Part shown: in pieces, positions 26,406 to 34,170 of the stretch
Numbering within the stretch: the stretch's first letter is position 1
How the letters are laid out: every line of letters begins with the position of its first letter
Assembly: GCF_947503045.1 (NCBI RefSeq)
Contig: NZ_CANNCF010000003.1
Span: 1-64,000, forward strand
Direction: 5' to 3'
Source: an uncultured Tateyamaria sp.
Lineage (GTDB): Bacteria > Pseudomonadota > Alphaproteobacteria > Rhodobacterales > Rhodobacteraceae
DNA: 64,000 nt
Position numbers and translations under genes: made by a program
The notes under the pieces: generated by a model
What the model was told of the DNA's origin: nothing
Database searches by the model: none
Seen by the model: only the letters and a program-made list of their open reading frames with translations

Positions 26406-27005
26406 TTACATGCGGGACGCGACGTTTTCCCAGTTCACCAGATTGTCGAGGAAATTGGTGAGGTAGACAGGCCGCTTGTTGCGGAAATCGATGTAGTAGG
26501 AATGTTCCCACACATCGCAGCCCAAGAGTGCGGTCTGGCCAAAGCACAGCGGGTTCACCCCGTTTTCGGTCTTGGTGACCTTGAGGCTGCCATCGCTGTC
26601 CTTGACCAGCCAGCACCAGCCCGAGCCGAACTGACCGGCACCGGCAGCGGAGAACTGCGACTTGAATTCATCAACCGAGCCAAAGCTTTCGGTTATCGCC
26701 CTTTCCAGCTCGCCCGGCATTGCGCTGTCGCCCGGACCCATCATTTCCCAGAACTGGTTGTGGTTCCACAACTGGCTGATGTTGTTGAAGATTCCGTTCT
26801 GCGCCACCGCGTTCGCGTCATAGGTGCCGGTGATGATCTCTTCGAGCGACTTGCCCGCCCATTCGGTGCCCTCGATCGCCTTGTTGCCGTTAGTGACATA
26901 GGCGTTGTGGTGCAGGTCGTGGTGGAATTCCAGCGTCTCGGCAGACATGCCTTTGGACGCCAGCGCGTCATGCGCATAAGGAAGGTCGGGAAGTTCAAAA
27001 GCCAT
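26406..27005 (-). CDS. sodB: superoxide dismutase [Fe or Mn]
   Basis: The 199-residue protein is the Fe/Mn superoxide dismutase, which converts superoxide to oxygen and hydrogen peroxide in the cytoplasm. The metal ligands are all present: His28 (LEFHHDLHHNAYV), His82 (WNHNQFW), Asp164 and His168 (DVWEHSYY). The AGAGQFGSGW segment is more typical of the Fe form, but the metal cannot be fixed from sequence alone. It precedes the metallophosphoesterase gene on the same strand by 13 bases. The start is supported by GGAGG about 7 bases upstream. Confidence 0.93.
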   Translation of the reverse strand: MAFELPDLPYAHDALASKGMSAETLEFHHDLHHNAYVTNGNKAIEGTEWAGKSLEEIITGTYDANAVAQNGIFNNISQLWNHNQFWEMMGPGDSAMPGELERAITESFGSVDEFKSQFSAAGAGQFGSGWCWLVKDSDGSLKVTKTENGVNPLCFGQTALLGCDVWEHSYYIDFRNKRPVYLTNFLDNLVNWENVASRM

Positions 27006-27113
27006 GTGTGGGCCTCCTTCGGTTCGTATTACATGCGTGTGACTGACAGATTGTGCGGTTCACGGCAAGATCAAGCACGAACTGCGCGGAACGCAGCCCA
27101 GATACGGCTATCC

Positions 27114-27515
27114 TTACGGCAGGATGCCTTCCTGACAGGTTCCCTTGCCGTTGAACGAATTGGTCACCCCCGGCATCGAGCCCCGCACGATCACCGTATT
27201 TCTCTTGGTGTCCAGTTCAACCCGGTAGCCGATCCGCGCGGGGCTGGGGCGCGCGGGGATGTTGTTGACGCGGTAGGTAAACCGGTACTTGCCATTGCCG
27301 CGATCCTTTATCTTGGCCTGTATCGGTGCTCCGTGAACGACGTCGATGTAGACGTCGTAGACAGCACCTGTCGCGGCACCGGGTTCAAACTGCAAGGCCA
27401 GCACGGGCGAAATGAAGCCGTTGCCGGTGTCCCGCACCTGACAGACATAGTCGAGTGCGACCGCAGGGGTTGCCAGTCCAGCCAATGCCGCCAGCGTTAC
27501 AGTCGTCTTTTTCAT
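27114..27515 (-). CDS. small secreted protein of unknown function
   Basis: The start is the ATG at 27515, with AAGGGG upstream; the frame runs to 27596 without a better start. The product is 133 residues with a Sec signal peptide (residues 1-20, ending ATPAVALD). The mature part is beta-rich and has Cys near both ends (VCQVRD and GKGTCQEG) that could form one disulfide. No family was recognised. It lies 77 bases downstream of soxG on the same strand and may be transcribed with the sarcosine oxidase genes, but there is no sign of functional linkage. Confidence 0.7.
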   Translation of the reverse strand: MKKTTVTLAALAGLATPAVALDYVCQVRDTGNGFISPVLALQFEPGAATGAVYDVYIDVVHGAPIQAKIKDRGNGKYRFTYRVNNIPARPSPARIGYRVELDTKRNTVIVRGSMPGVTNSFNGKGTCQEGILP

Positions 27516-27592
27516 GGGGTCCCCTTGGTGAGCGCACGTGACTCTATTTAGCATCAAAGGCCCGAAACCCAAGATCACCCCGATGCATTTCG

Positions 27593-28162
27593 TCAAAAAA
27601 TTGAGACTTCGCTGCCTTTTTGGCCAGCCGCTTTCAGCAGATCAAACACGTATTGCGCCTGCGAGCGGAAACAGACCACGTGAAAGGCGTCGTCCTCTTG
27701 CATCCAGAACGCGGCGGGCACCTGAGCCAGCCGCGAGCGTCTGAACATGCCGTGCCCAAAGGCCGAGGGGCGAAAATCGACGGGTGCGAGCTTGGCCATC
27801 ACCTCGAGTGCGCCTTTGCCTGCCACCCGGAACAATGCCCGCGCGTCCGAGACATCCACCGCCAGCCCGTGCTGATCGCCAAGGGCTGCGCGCATGCCAT
27901 CGAGCACCTGCGCCACATCACCGTACGCACACAGCACCAGCAACTCGTCCGGCGACATCCAGCACAGGCCTTTTGTGCCGTTACAATTGGCCGTGCCTTG
28001 CGCGGGCATCTGCATGCCCGTGGCCCCGGTTGCCGCCTTGATCACCCCTTTGGAGGTCAGATCGCCGCGCACGGTGATCATGCCTTGCAAGGGGGCCTCG
28101 TGCACAGTGGCAATGCCGTCCGTCCATGTCACCCCGCCAAGGGCGCTCACTGCTTTAGACAT
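27593..28162 (-). CDS. soxG: sarcosine oxidase gamma subunit
   Basis: The 189-residue protein matches the gamma subunit of heterotetrameric sarcosine oxidase, the small member of the GcvT-like fold (SPDELLVLCAYGD; GLAVDVSDARALFRVAG; AAFWMQEDDAFHVVCFRS). It packs with the alpha subunit in the cytoplasmic complex that oxidises sarcosine to glycine and passes the methyl group to tetrahydrofolate. Its start overlaps the end of soxA by 8 bases, so translation is coupled. It is the last subunit gene of the leftward cluster. Confidence 0.92.
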   Translation of the reverse strand: MSKAVSALGGVTWTDGIATVHEAPLQGMITVRGDLTSKGVIKAATGATGMQMPAQGTANCNGTKGLCWMSPDELLVLCAYGDVAQVLDGMRAALGDQHGLAVDVSDARALFRVAGKGALEVMAKLAPVDFRPSAFGHGMFRRSRLAQVPAAFWMQEDDAFHVVCFRSQAQYVFDLLKAAGQKGSEVSIF

Positions 28163-31100
28163 TCTGCTTGTCCCCCTCAGGATCGTAGAACACCGGGTTC
28201 ACGATGCGCGCGGCATAGATCTTGCCATCGGTGCCCGGGAACTCGAGCATCTCGCCCATCCGGTCCGGGCCGTTCAGCACCAGACCCATGGCAATCCCCT
28301 TGTTCAGGTTGGGCGAGTGATAGGTCGAGGTTACCCGCCCCTGCACATTGCGTTGCCCATTGTCGTTGTGCCCCTCGGCGACGGCATAGGCCCCGTCAGG
28401 CAGGGTCGAACCGTCCGTTGTCTCAAGCCCCACCAGCTGCCAGCGGGTCGGGTCGGCCATGTGGCTGCGCAGGTGGGCGCGCTTGCCCAGATAGTCCTCT
28501 TTCTTTTTCGACAGGGCCCAGTGCAGGCCCAGATCCTGCGGGATCACCGTGCCATCGGTCTCGTCCCCGATCATGATAAAGCCTTTTTCGGCGCGCAGAA
28601 TATGCAGTGCCTCGGTGCCGTAGGGCATCACGCCAAGCGTCTCGCCCACCACCAGTAACGCATCCCAGAATGCCTGCCCTTCAGAGGCCTTCACCGCGAT
28701 CTCATAACTCAACTCGCCCGAGAAAGAGATGCGATAGACACGGGCATCGAACCCGCCAAGGGTGCCGTCCGCCCATTCCATGAACCCAAGCGCCTCTTTC
28801 GAGACATCCATGCCCCCCAGCGCCTCGAGGGCGGCGCGGGCATTTGGGCCGACCACGGCGATCTGGGCATATTGCTCGGTCACGTTGGCCACGTAGACCT
28901 TCCAGTCCCACCATTCGGTCTGCAGCCATTCCTCCATGTGCCCATGGATGTTTTCGGCCCCGCCGGTGGTGGTGTGGCACAGGAACGTATCTTCATCGAT
29001 GCGCGCCACAACGCCGTCATCAATCAGAAACCCGTTTTCGCCGCACATCAGCCCATATCGGCATTTCCCCGGTTTCAGCGTGCTCATCATGTTGGTGTAA
29101 AGCATGTCGAGGAAACGGCCCGCATCCGGGCCTTTGACCACGATCTTGCCCAGGGTCGAGGCATCAAGCAGGCCGAGGTTGTCGCGCACATTCTTTGTTT
29201 CGCGCATCACCGCGTCATGCACGCTCTCTCCACTGCGGACATATGCGTACGGACGCTGCCACTGGCCGACGGGTTCGAAATCAGCGCCGTTTGCTGTGTG
29301 CCAGTCGTGCAGCGGCGTGCGCCGGATCGGTTGGAACAATTCGCGACTTGCCTCGCCTGCAATCGCGCCCATGGAGATGGGGGTATAGGGCGGGCGGAAC
29401 GTGGTGGTGCCGGTCTGCGGAATGGGTTGATCCAGCGCATCAGAAAGGATCGCAAGGCCGTTGATATTGCTCAACTTTCCCTGATCGGTTGCCATGCCCA
29501 ACGTTGTGTAGCGCTTGGCGTGCTCGACGCTTTCGAACCCCTCTTGCGCGGCCAGTTGTACGTCCGAAACCTTGACGTCGTTCTGATAGTCCAGCCACGC
29601 CTTGGAGCGCAGGGCAATACCCGCACCCTGAGGCATCAGCCAGACCGGGGCCATTGGCGCTTCGGTAACGCTTTCGCCATCCGGCGCGTTGCGCTTGGAT
29701 GATGCAAACCCGGCAGCTTGCGCAGCAGAACGCCCCTTGGCATGGGCATCACCGATGATTTCGGCCAGACCAAAGTGGCCATTGGCCGATCCTGCGGGGC
29801 TGACAAAGGGACTGCCATCCGCGCCCGTCGGCGCTTTATCCACATCCGGGCGGAACATGGCAAAATCGTTGTCCCAATGCAGTTTGCCGCCGCAATGGGA
29901 CCAGAGGTGCACGACCGGCGACCAGCCACCCGACATGGCCACCGCATCACATGCGATCTCTTCGAGTACCGCGCCCTCGCCTGCTTGGGCACAGACCGCA
30001 ACGCCGGTGACCCGCTTGCCACCCAATACCTTGGCCACGCCGTGGCCCATCAGGATGCGAATGCCAGCGGCTTTGGCCTGCTCGATCAGCGGGCTGTCAA
30101 AGGCCGGCACACGTGCATCAAGGATCACAGGCACGTCCAAACCGGCTTGTTTCAAGGCCAATGCGCTGCGGTAGGCGTCGTCATTGTTGGTCACCACAAC
30201 CGTGCGATCCCCGACGCTGACGCCGTAATCCACCACGTAATCGCGCACCGCAGAGGCCAGCATGACGCCAGGAATGTCATTGCCCGCAAAGCTGAGAGGG
30301 CGTTCAAGCGCGCCTGTGGCGGTGATCGTGTGGCGGGCGCGAATGCGCCACAAGCGGTGGCGCGGACCATCCTGGGCGGGTGCGTGATCGCGCAAACGCT
30401 CGTATCCCAGCACGTAACCGTGGTCATAAACCCCCGCCCCCATGGTGCGCAGGCGCAATGTCACGTTGGACATGTCAGAAAGCTCTGACACCAGTTCATC
30501 CACCACCTTATCCACAGGCGCGCCATCCACATGGCCCCCGTCAACCGGCGCGCGCCCACCCCAATGGGCGGTTTGTTCCAGCAGGATCACCTCGGCACCG
30601 CTGGCGGCCGCGGCCTTGGCGGCCGTCAGACCGGCGATGCCGCCGCCCACAACCAGCACGTCGCAGAACGCATAAAAGTGCTCGTACCTGTCCGCATCGC
30701 GCGCCTTGGGCGCCTGCCCAAGACCGGCGGCCTGCCGGATGAAGGGTTCATAGACGTGCTTCCACAGCGGGCGCGGATGGATGAACATCTTGTAGTAAAA
30801 GCCTGCGGGCATGAAACGCGACAGCTTGGCATTGATCGCGCCCACATCGAATTCGAGGCTCGGCCAATGGTTCTGGCTGGTGGCGCGCAGCCCATCGAAC
30901 AGCTCGGTTGTGGTGGCGCGCTGGTTGGGCTCGAACGTGCCCTCGGTACCAAGGTTGACCAGCGCATTGGGTTCTTCGACGCCGCTGGCCACAATCCCGC
31001 GCGGGCGGTGGTATTTGAACGAGCGCCCGACCAGCATCTGGTCATTGGCCAGGAGGGCCGAGGCGAGTGTGTCGCCTGCGTAGCCCTTGAGGGTCTTGCC

Positions 31101-31169
31101 GTTGAAGGTGAAACTCACCGGAATATCGGTGTTCAGCAGGCGTCCGCCTGTGGCCAGTCTCGTGCTCAT
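28155..31169 (-). CDS. soxA: sarcosine oxidase alpha subunit
   Basis: The start is the ATG at 31169, where homology begins (MSTRLATGGRLLNTDIP); 40 further residues in frame are not family-like. The 1004-residue alpha subunit has an N-terminal 2Fe-2S-ferredoxin-like region (TFNGKTLKGYAGDTLASALL) and then an FAD/NAD-binding domain (VLVVGGGIAGLTAAKA, about 171-186). The C-terminal half is GcvT-like and binds tetrahydrofolate (about 600-1000). It handles the NAD-binding and folate-dependent steps of sarcosine oxidation. It overlaps soxG, and its start overlaps the stop of a 24-codon reading frame that links it to soxD. Confidence 0.93.
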   Translation of the reverse strand: MSTRLATGGRLLNTDIPVSFTFNGKTLKGYAGDTLASALLANDQMLVGRSFKYHRPRGIVASGVEEPNALVNLGTEGTFEPNQRATTTELFDGLRATSQNHWPSLEFDVGAINAKLSRFMPAGFYYKMFIHPRPLWKHVYEPFIRQAAGLGQAPKARDADRYEHFYAFCDVLVVGGGIAGLTAAKAAAASGAEVILLEQTAHWGGRAPVDGGHVDGAPVDKVVDELVSELSDMSNVTLRLRTMGAGVYDHGYVLGYERLRDHAPAQDGPRHRLWRIRARHTITATGALERPLSFAGNDIPGVMLASAVRDYVVDYGVSVGDRTVVVTNNDDAYRSALALKQAGLDVPVILDARVPAFDSPLIEQAKAAGIRILMGHGVAKVLGGKRVTGVAVCAQAGEGAVLEEIACDAVAMSGGWSPVVHLWSHCGGKLHWDNDFAMFRPDVDKAPTGADGSPFVSPAGSANGHFGLAEIIGDAHAKGRSAAQAAGFASSKRNAPDGESVTEAPMAPVWLMPQGAGIALRSKAWLDYQNDVKVSDVQLAAQEGFESVEHAKRYTTLGMATDQGKLSNINGLAILSDALDQPIPQTGTTTFRPPYTPISMGAIAGEASRELFQPIRRTPLHDWHTANGADFEPVGQWQRPYAYVRSGESVHDAVMRETKNVRDNLGLLDASTLGKIVVKGPDAGRFLDMLYTNMMSTLKPGKCRYGLMCGENGFLIDDGVVARIDEDTFLCHTTTGGAENIHGHMEEWLQTEWWDWKVYVANVTEQYAQIAVVGPNARAALEALGGMDVSKEALGFMEWADGTLGGFDARVYRISFSGELSYEIAVKASEGQAFWDALLVVGETLGVMPYGTEALHILRAEKGFIMIGDETDGTVIPQDLGLHWALSKKKEDYLGKRAHLRSHMADPTRWQLVGLETTDGSTLPDGAYAVAEGHNDNGQRNVQGRVTSTYHSPNLNKGIAMGLVLNGPDRMGEMLEFPGTDGKIYAARIVNPVFYDPEGDKQNV

Positions 31170-31240
31170 GCGCGGGCCTCGACGCTGCGAGAGGCGTGGG
31201 AGCCTCCGGCGGTGGTATTTTTGGTCAGAAGAAACATCAT
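31166..31240 (-). CDS. 24-codon bridging frame between soxD and soxA
   Basis: An ATG at 31240 overlaps the soxD TGA stop, and this short frame ends in a TGA that overlaps the soxA ATG, so both ends form ATGA junctions. The encoded peptide begins MMFLLTKNTT and ends VEARA. The DNA CTTCTGACCAAAAATACC followed by a GCCGGAGGC hairpin resembles a short repeat common at gene ends in this bacterial group, so the frame may have been created by such a repeat. It could act only to keep ribosomes moving from soxD to soxA. A real peptide product is unproven. Confidence 0.35.
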   Translation of the reverse strand: MMFLLTKNTTAGGSHASRSVEARA

Positions 31241-31566
31241 GCGAAATCCCTCCACGACCAGCCGGGGCGCTTTTCGCTGATCTTGTCACGGAGCTCTTGC
31301 GGTGGGCTCAGGGTCTGGGCGGGGTATGTGCCGAACACTTCGAGCGTCATCGTGCAGCGCGCCGCATGGAACCACTTGCCGCAGCCATAGACATGCCGCC
31401 AGCGCTCAAAATGCACGCCCTTGGGGTTTTCGCGCATGAACATGTAGCCTTCGAATTCGATATCGCTTGATCCGGGACCATAGCGTTTCAGATGCGCCTC
31501 GCCACCGGCGTGAAACTCGGTCTCTTCGCCGGTCTGGCCGCAGCAGGGACATGTCAGGATCAGCAT
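31237..31566 (-). CDS. soxD: sarcosine oxidase delta subunit
   Basis: The 109-residue delta subunit has the zinc-binding cysteine cluster CPCCG (6-10), a later Cys and His set, and the conserved YGPGSSDIEFEGYMFMREN and ERWRHVYGCGKWFH segments. It is a small structural subunit of the heterotetrameric enzyme. AAAGGAG lies 7-8 bases before the ATG. A strong intrinsic terminator on the same strand ends only 29 bases upstream, so how this gene is transcribed is not obvious. Confidence 0.93.
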   Translation of the reverse strand: MLILTCPCCGQTGEETEFHAGGEAHLKRYGPGSSDIEFEGYMFMRENPKGVHFERWRHVYGCGKWFHAARCTMTLEVFGTYPAQTLSPPQELRDKISEKRPGWSWRDFA

Positions 31567-31594
31567 TTGTGCGCTCCTTTACAGGGGGACAACG

Positions 31595-31625
31595 CAAAAA
31601 AGGCGGGCGCCAAGAGACGCCCGCC
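31595..31625 (-). terminator. strong intrinsic terminator just upstream of soxD
   Basis: On the minus strand GGCGGGCG and CGCCCGCC form an 8-bp GC stem with an 8-base loop, followed by seven T (31595-31601). It lies 29 bases past the stop of the small membrane-protein gene at 31654-31878 and 29 bases before soxD. Confidence 0.88.
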
Positions 31626-31653
31626 AGAAGCGGTTCGAGGTATTTGGGGTGCC

Positions 31654-31878
31654 TTATTCGGTTGGCACCGGTGCGGGTTGTTCAAGCGCGGGTGCGACGA
31701 TGCCTTCGCCCGCAGGCGTGATCGCGCTGTCGCCCGCCGTGCCGTCCCCGCCGCCCGCAAAGGATCCGACCAGCGCAAGGATGACGACAACCGCCACGAT
31801 AAGCGCAAACGCGATAAGCAGGCCCTTTCCGCTGGCGGCGTCGCCGCGGTGAATGTTCGAGTTTGTGTGGTCTGACAT
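31654..31878 (-). CDS. small single-membrane-segment protein (copy A)
   Basis: The start is the ATG at 31878, with AGGAG upstream; the longer frame to 31938 has no such site. The 74-residue protein has a polar N-terminus (MSDHTNSNIHRGDAASG), one membrane helix (residues 19-40, LLIAFALIVAVVVILALVG), a Gly-rich turn and an acidic, Pro-rich tail. It resembles the neighbouring 65-residue protein (32032-32229) in layout and N-terminus, suggesting a duplicated pair. The function is unknown. It sits between soxB and soxD and has its own terminator. Confidence 0.7.
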   Translation of the reverse strand: MSDHTNSNIHRGDAASGKGLLIAFALIVAVVVILALVGSFAGGGDGTAGDSAITPAGEGIVAPALEQPAPVPTE

Positions 31879-31952
31879 GATGGTGACTCCTGTCTGTGGG
31901 CCTCCATCACAACAGGTTTGCACCCCGGCACAACGCATGCCCCCAAAACAAA

Positions 31953-31982
31953 GCCGTTCCGGCCACGATTGGCCGAAACGGC
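31953..31982 (-). terminator. intrinsic terminator after copy B membrane-protein gene
   Basis: A 13-bp stem (GCCGTTTCGGCCA with TGGCCGGAACGGC, one G-U pair on the minus strand) has a 4-base loop and is followed by TTTGTTTTGG. It lies 50 bases past the stop of the gene at 32032-32229. Confidence 0.85.
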
Positions 31983-32031
31983 ATCTGCGACCCGGCTGCG
32001 TCCCGCCGGATCAGGGTTTGTGCAGCACCGA

Positions 32032-32229
32032 TCAGCTGCCGCTGAGGGTTTCGGCGGCTTGTTCCACGGCCGAATCCGCGCCTTCGATGGAAATGGTGAG
32101 GTCTTGCGACCCTGATCCATCGGTGAAAACGGCGTAGGCGATGACGCCGACAACAACCACAAGTGCACCGACGATAAAGCCAAGGCCCGTGTTGCCGGAC
32201 GAGGTGTGTGTATTGTTTTGGTCAGCCAT
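32032..32229 (-). CDS. small single-membrane-segment protein (copy B)
   Basis: The start is the ATG at 32229, with GGAG 7 bases before. The 65-residue protein has a Ser/Asn/Thr-rich N-terminus (MADQNNTHTSSGNTG), one membrane helix (residues 16-36, LGFIVGALVVVVGVIAYAVF) and an acidic C-terminal tail. The same layout as copy A downstream suggests duplication. Similar small proteins of unknown function occur in related bacteria. It ends at a strong terminator. Confidence 0.7.
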   Translation of the reverse strand: MADQNNTHTSSGNTGLGFIVGALVVVVGVIAYAVFTDGSGSQDLTISIEGADSAVEQAAETLSGS

Positions 32230-32360
32230 GTGTCTTCTCCGTTTTTTGTGTCGTGTGGAGAATGAACACAGTTGCCCGCCCTTTGGTTCCACCCGCGCCC
32301 TTGGCAGATGGGCTGCGGGTGCGCTAGGCTTGTGTCAGTCAAAGTTGACAGGAGCGGATC

Positions 32361-32546
32361 ATGAGCAAGGAAGTGGGGGCCATTCTGGTCTTTGGAGCGA
32401 TCATCGTGGGCGCCATCATCATGTTTGTTCTGGAACAGCGCGGTGTGGCGCGCCGCAAGGCCGCCCGTGGCGGGCGCGAGATCGACGTCAGCAACCTGAT
32501 CGCCTTTGGCAGTGCCGCAGGTGAGGGGAAGAAGACGCACGACTAG
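32361..32546 (+). CDS. small membrane protein, opposite strand inside sox locus
   Basis: The 61-residue protein starts at an ATG preceded by AGGAG with good spacing. One membrane helix lies at about residues 6-24 (GAILVFGAIIVGAIIMFVL), followed by a basic, hydrophilic tail (RRKAARGGREIDVSN). It lies on the strand opposite to the sarcosine oxidase genes, between soxB and the two small leftward genes. No family was recognised. Confidence 0.65.
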   Translation: MSKEVGAILVFGAIIVGAIIMFVLEQRGVARRKAARGGREIDVSNLIAFGSAAGEGKKTHD

Positions 32547-32564
32547 CCGCTGGCGTCGTTGGGT

Positions 32565-32693
32565 GGTCTCGTTGCGGCCATGCCAGCGTTGGCCATCCGC
32601 GAGCGCCGCATAGCTGTACTCCAGACCGAAGCGGACCGCAATGCGATCCGGGTCCGTGACGCAACGGTCGATCGAAGCTTTGGTCCCATCTGC
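32565..32693 (-). pseudogene. probable remnant of an NTF2/DUF1348-like gene
   Basis: Read on the minus strand directly after the soxB stop, this stretch gives ADGTKASIDRC then DRIAVRFGLEYSY and ADGQRWHGRNE. That resembles the [18 protein letters not shown]...HGNEN stretch of the DUF1348 gene at 14153-14632. There is no start codon with a ribosome binding site, and the similarity stops on both sides, so it looks like a fragment of a lost gene. The match is short and the assignment tentative. Confidence 0.4.
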
Positions 32694-32695
32694 CA

Positions 32696-33940
32696 CTAGT
32701 GTGCCACCCCTGCCGCAACGCTTTCGTCGATGAATTTCCCCGCCTGGAACCGGTCGAGCGAGAATTCGTCCGTCAGCGGTGAACGCCCCTTGGCCATCAA
32801 CTCGGCCATGGCCCAGCCAGAGCCCGGGATCGCCTTGAACCCGCCTGTCCCCCAACCGCAGTTAATGAACACCCCCTCGACCGGGGTCTTGGACAGGATG
32901 GGCGAACGGTCACCCGTCACATCCACGATCCCGCCCCATTGGCGCAGCATCTTGAGCCGCGAGATCATCGGGAAGGTCTCGACCAGCGCCCGCACGGTTT
33001 CCTCGACATGGTGGAACGACCCGCGCTGGGTATAGTTGTTGTAGCCGTCCGTGCCGCCGCCGATGACCATCTCGCCCTTGTCGGATTGCGACATATAGCC
33101 GTGCACAGTGTTGGCCATCACCACCACGTCCATGCAGGGCTTGATCGGCTCGGACACAAGCGCCTGCAGCGCCACGGACTCGATGGGCAGCCGGAAACCG
33201 GCCATGCCCGCCACATCGCCCGAATGGCCCGCCACCACGATGCCCAGCTTGGCGCAGTCGATGGGCCCTTTGGAGGTGTCAACGCCGACGACCTTGTCAC
33301 CCTCGCGGCGGATCGCGGTGACTTCGCATTTCTGGATCACGTCCATGCCCATGTCCGAACACGCCCGCGCATAGCCCCAGGCCACCGCATCGTGCCGTGC
33401 TGTGCCGCCGCGCGCCTGCCAGAGCCCACCCAGAACCGGATAGCGGGGGCCGTGGATATTGATGATCGGCACCAGCTCCTTGACCTTTTCGGGGCCTATG
33501 AATTCGGTTGTCACGCCTTGCAGCGCATTGGCATGGGCCGTGCGCTGATAGCCGCGGATTTCGTGCTGGGTCTGGGCCAGCATGATTACGCCGCGGGGGG
33601 AGAACATGACGTTATAGTTCAGATCCTGAGACATCGTCTCGTAAAGGCTACGCGCCTTTTCGTAGATCGCCGCCGACGGGTCCTGCAGATAGTTCGAGCG
33701 GATGATCGTGGTGTTGCGCCCCGTATTGCCGCCGCCGAGCCAGCCCTTTTCAAGGATAGCCACGTTGGTGATGCCGTGGTTTTTGCCAAGGTGATAGGCG
33801 GTGGCCAGACCATGCCCCCCTGCCCCGATGATGATCACATCGTATTTGGCCTTGGGTTCCGGCGCGCGCCATGCCCGCTCCCAGCCTGTGTGATACCGTG
33901 CAGCTTCGCGCGCGATGGCAAAGGCGGAATATCGTTTCAT
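32696..33940 (-). CDS. soxB: sarcosine oxidase beta subunit
   Basis: The start is the ATG at 33940 where homology begins (MKRYSAFAIAREAARYHTGW); the longer frame to 34075 is non-coding leader. The 414-residue beta subunit has the FAD-binding DVIIIGAGGHGLATAYHLG motif (about residues 34-52) and the DAO-type oxidoreductase fold. It carries out FAD-dependent oxidation of sarcosine and holds FMN at the interface with the alpha subunit. It is divergent from ccmI. The other three subunit genes are 1.1 kb downstream, separated by small unrelated genes and terminators. Confidence 0.93.
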   Translation of the reverse strand: MKRYSAFAIAREAARYHTGWERAWRAPEPKAKYDVIIIGAGGHGLATAYHLGKNHGITNVAILEKGWLGGGNTGRNTTIIRSNYLQDPSAAIYEKARSLYETMSQDLNYNVMFSPRGVIMLAQTQHEIRGYQRTAHANALQGVTTEFIGPEKVKELVPIINIHGPRYPVLGGLWQARGGTARHDAVAWGYARACSDMGMDVIQKCEVTAIRREGDKVVGVDTSKGPIDCAKLGIVVAGHSGDVAGMAGFRLPIESVALQALVSEPIKPCMDVVVMANTVHGYMSQSDKGEMVIGGGTDGYNNYTQRGSFHHVEETVRALVETFPMISRLKMLRQWGGIVDVTGDRSPILSKTPVEGVFINCGWGTGGFKAIPGSGWAMAELMAKGRSPLTDEFSLDRFQAGKFIDESVAAGVAH

Positions 33941-34170
33941 GGGGTGGCACGCTCCGGCGCTGGAATCGATGAGGGGACAGTGGACTTGTTTTGACCGCTT
34001 GGTGAAAGGAAAAGGATTGTGGCCGCGGCACTTTTTGGCAGTTTTACGACACCGGCGCACGTCGCGATGCCGCAACTGTGTTGCGCGGGGATGTCGCCGC
34101 GCTGCTTTGCCTCTTTTGCTTGGGCGGGCCAGTGGTTACATGGGCCGGGATTGCGCGGGGAAAGGGCATT

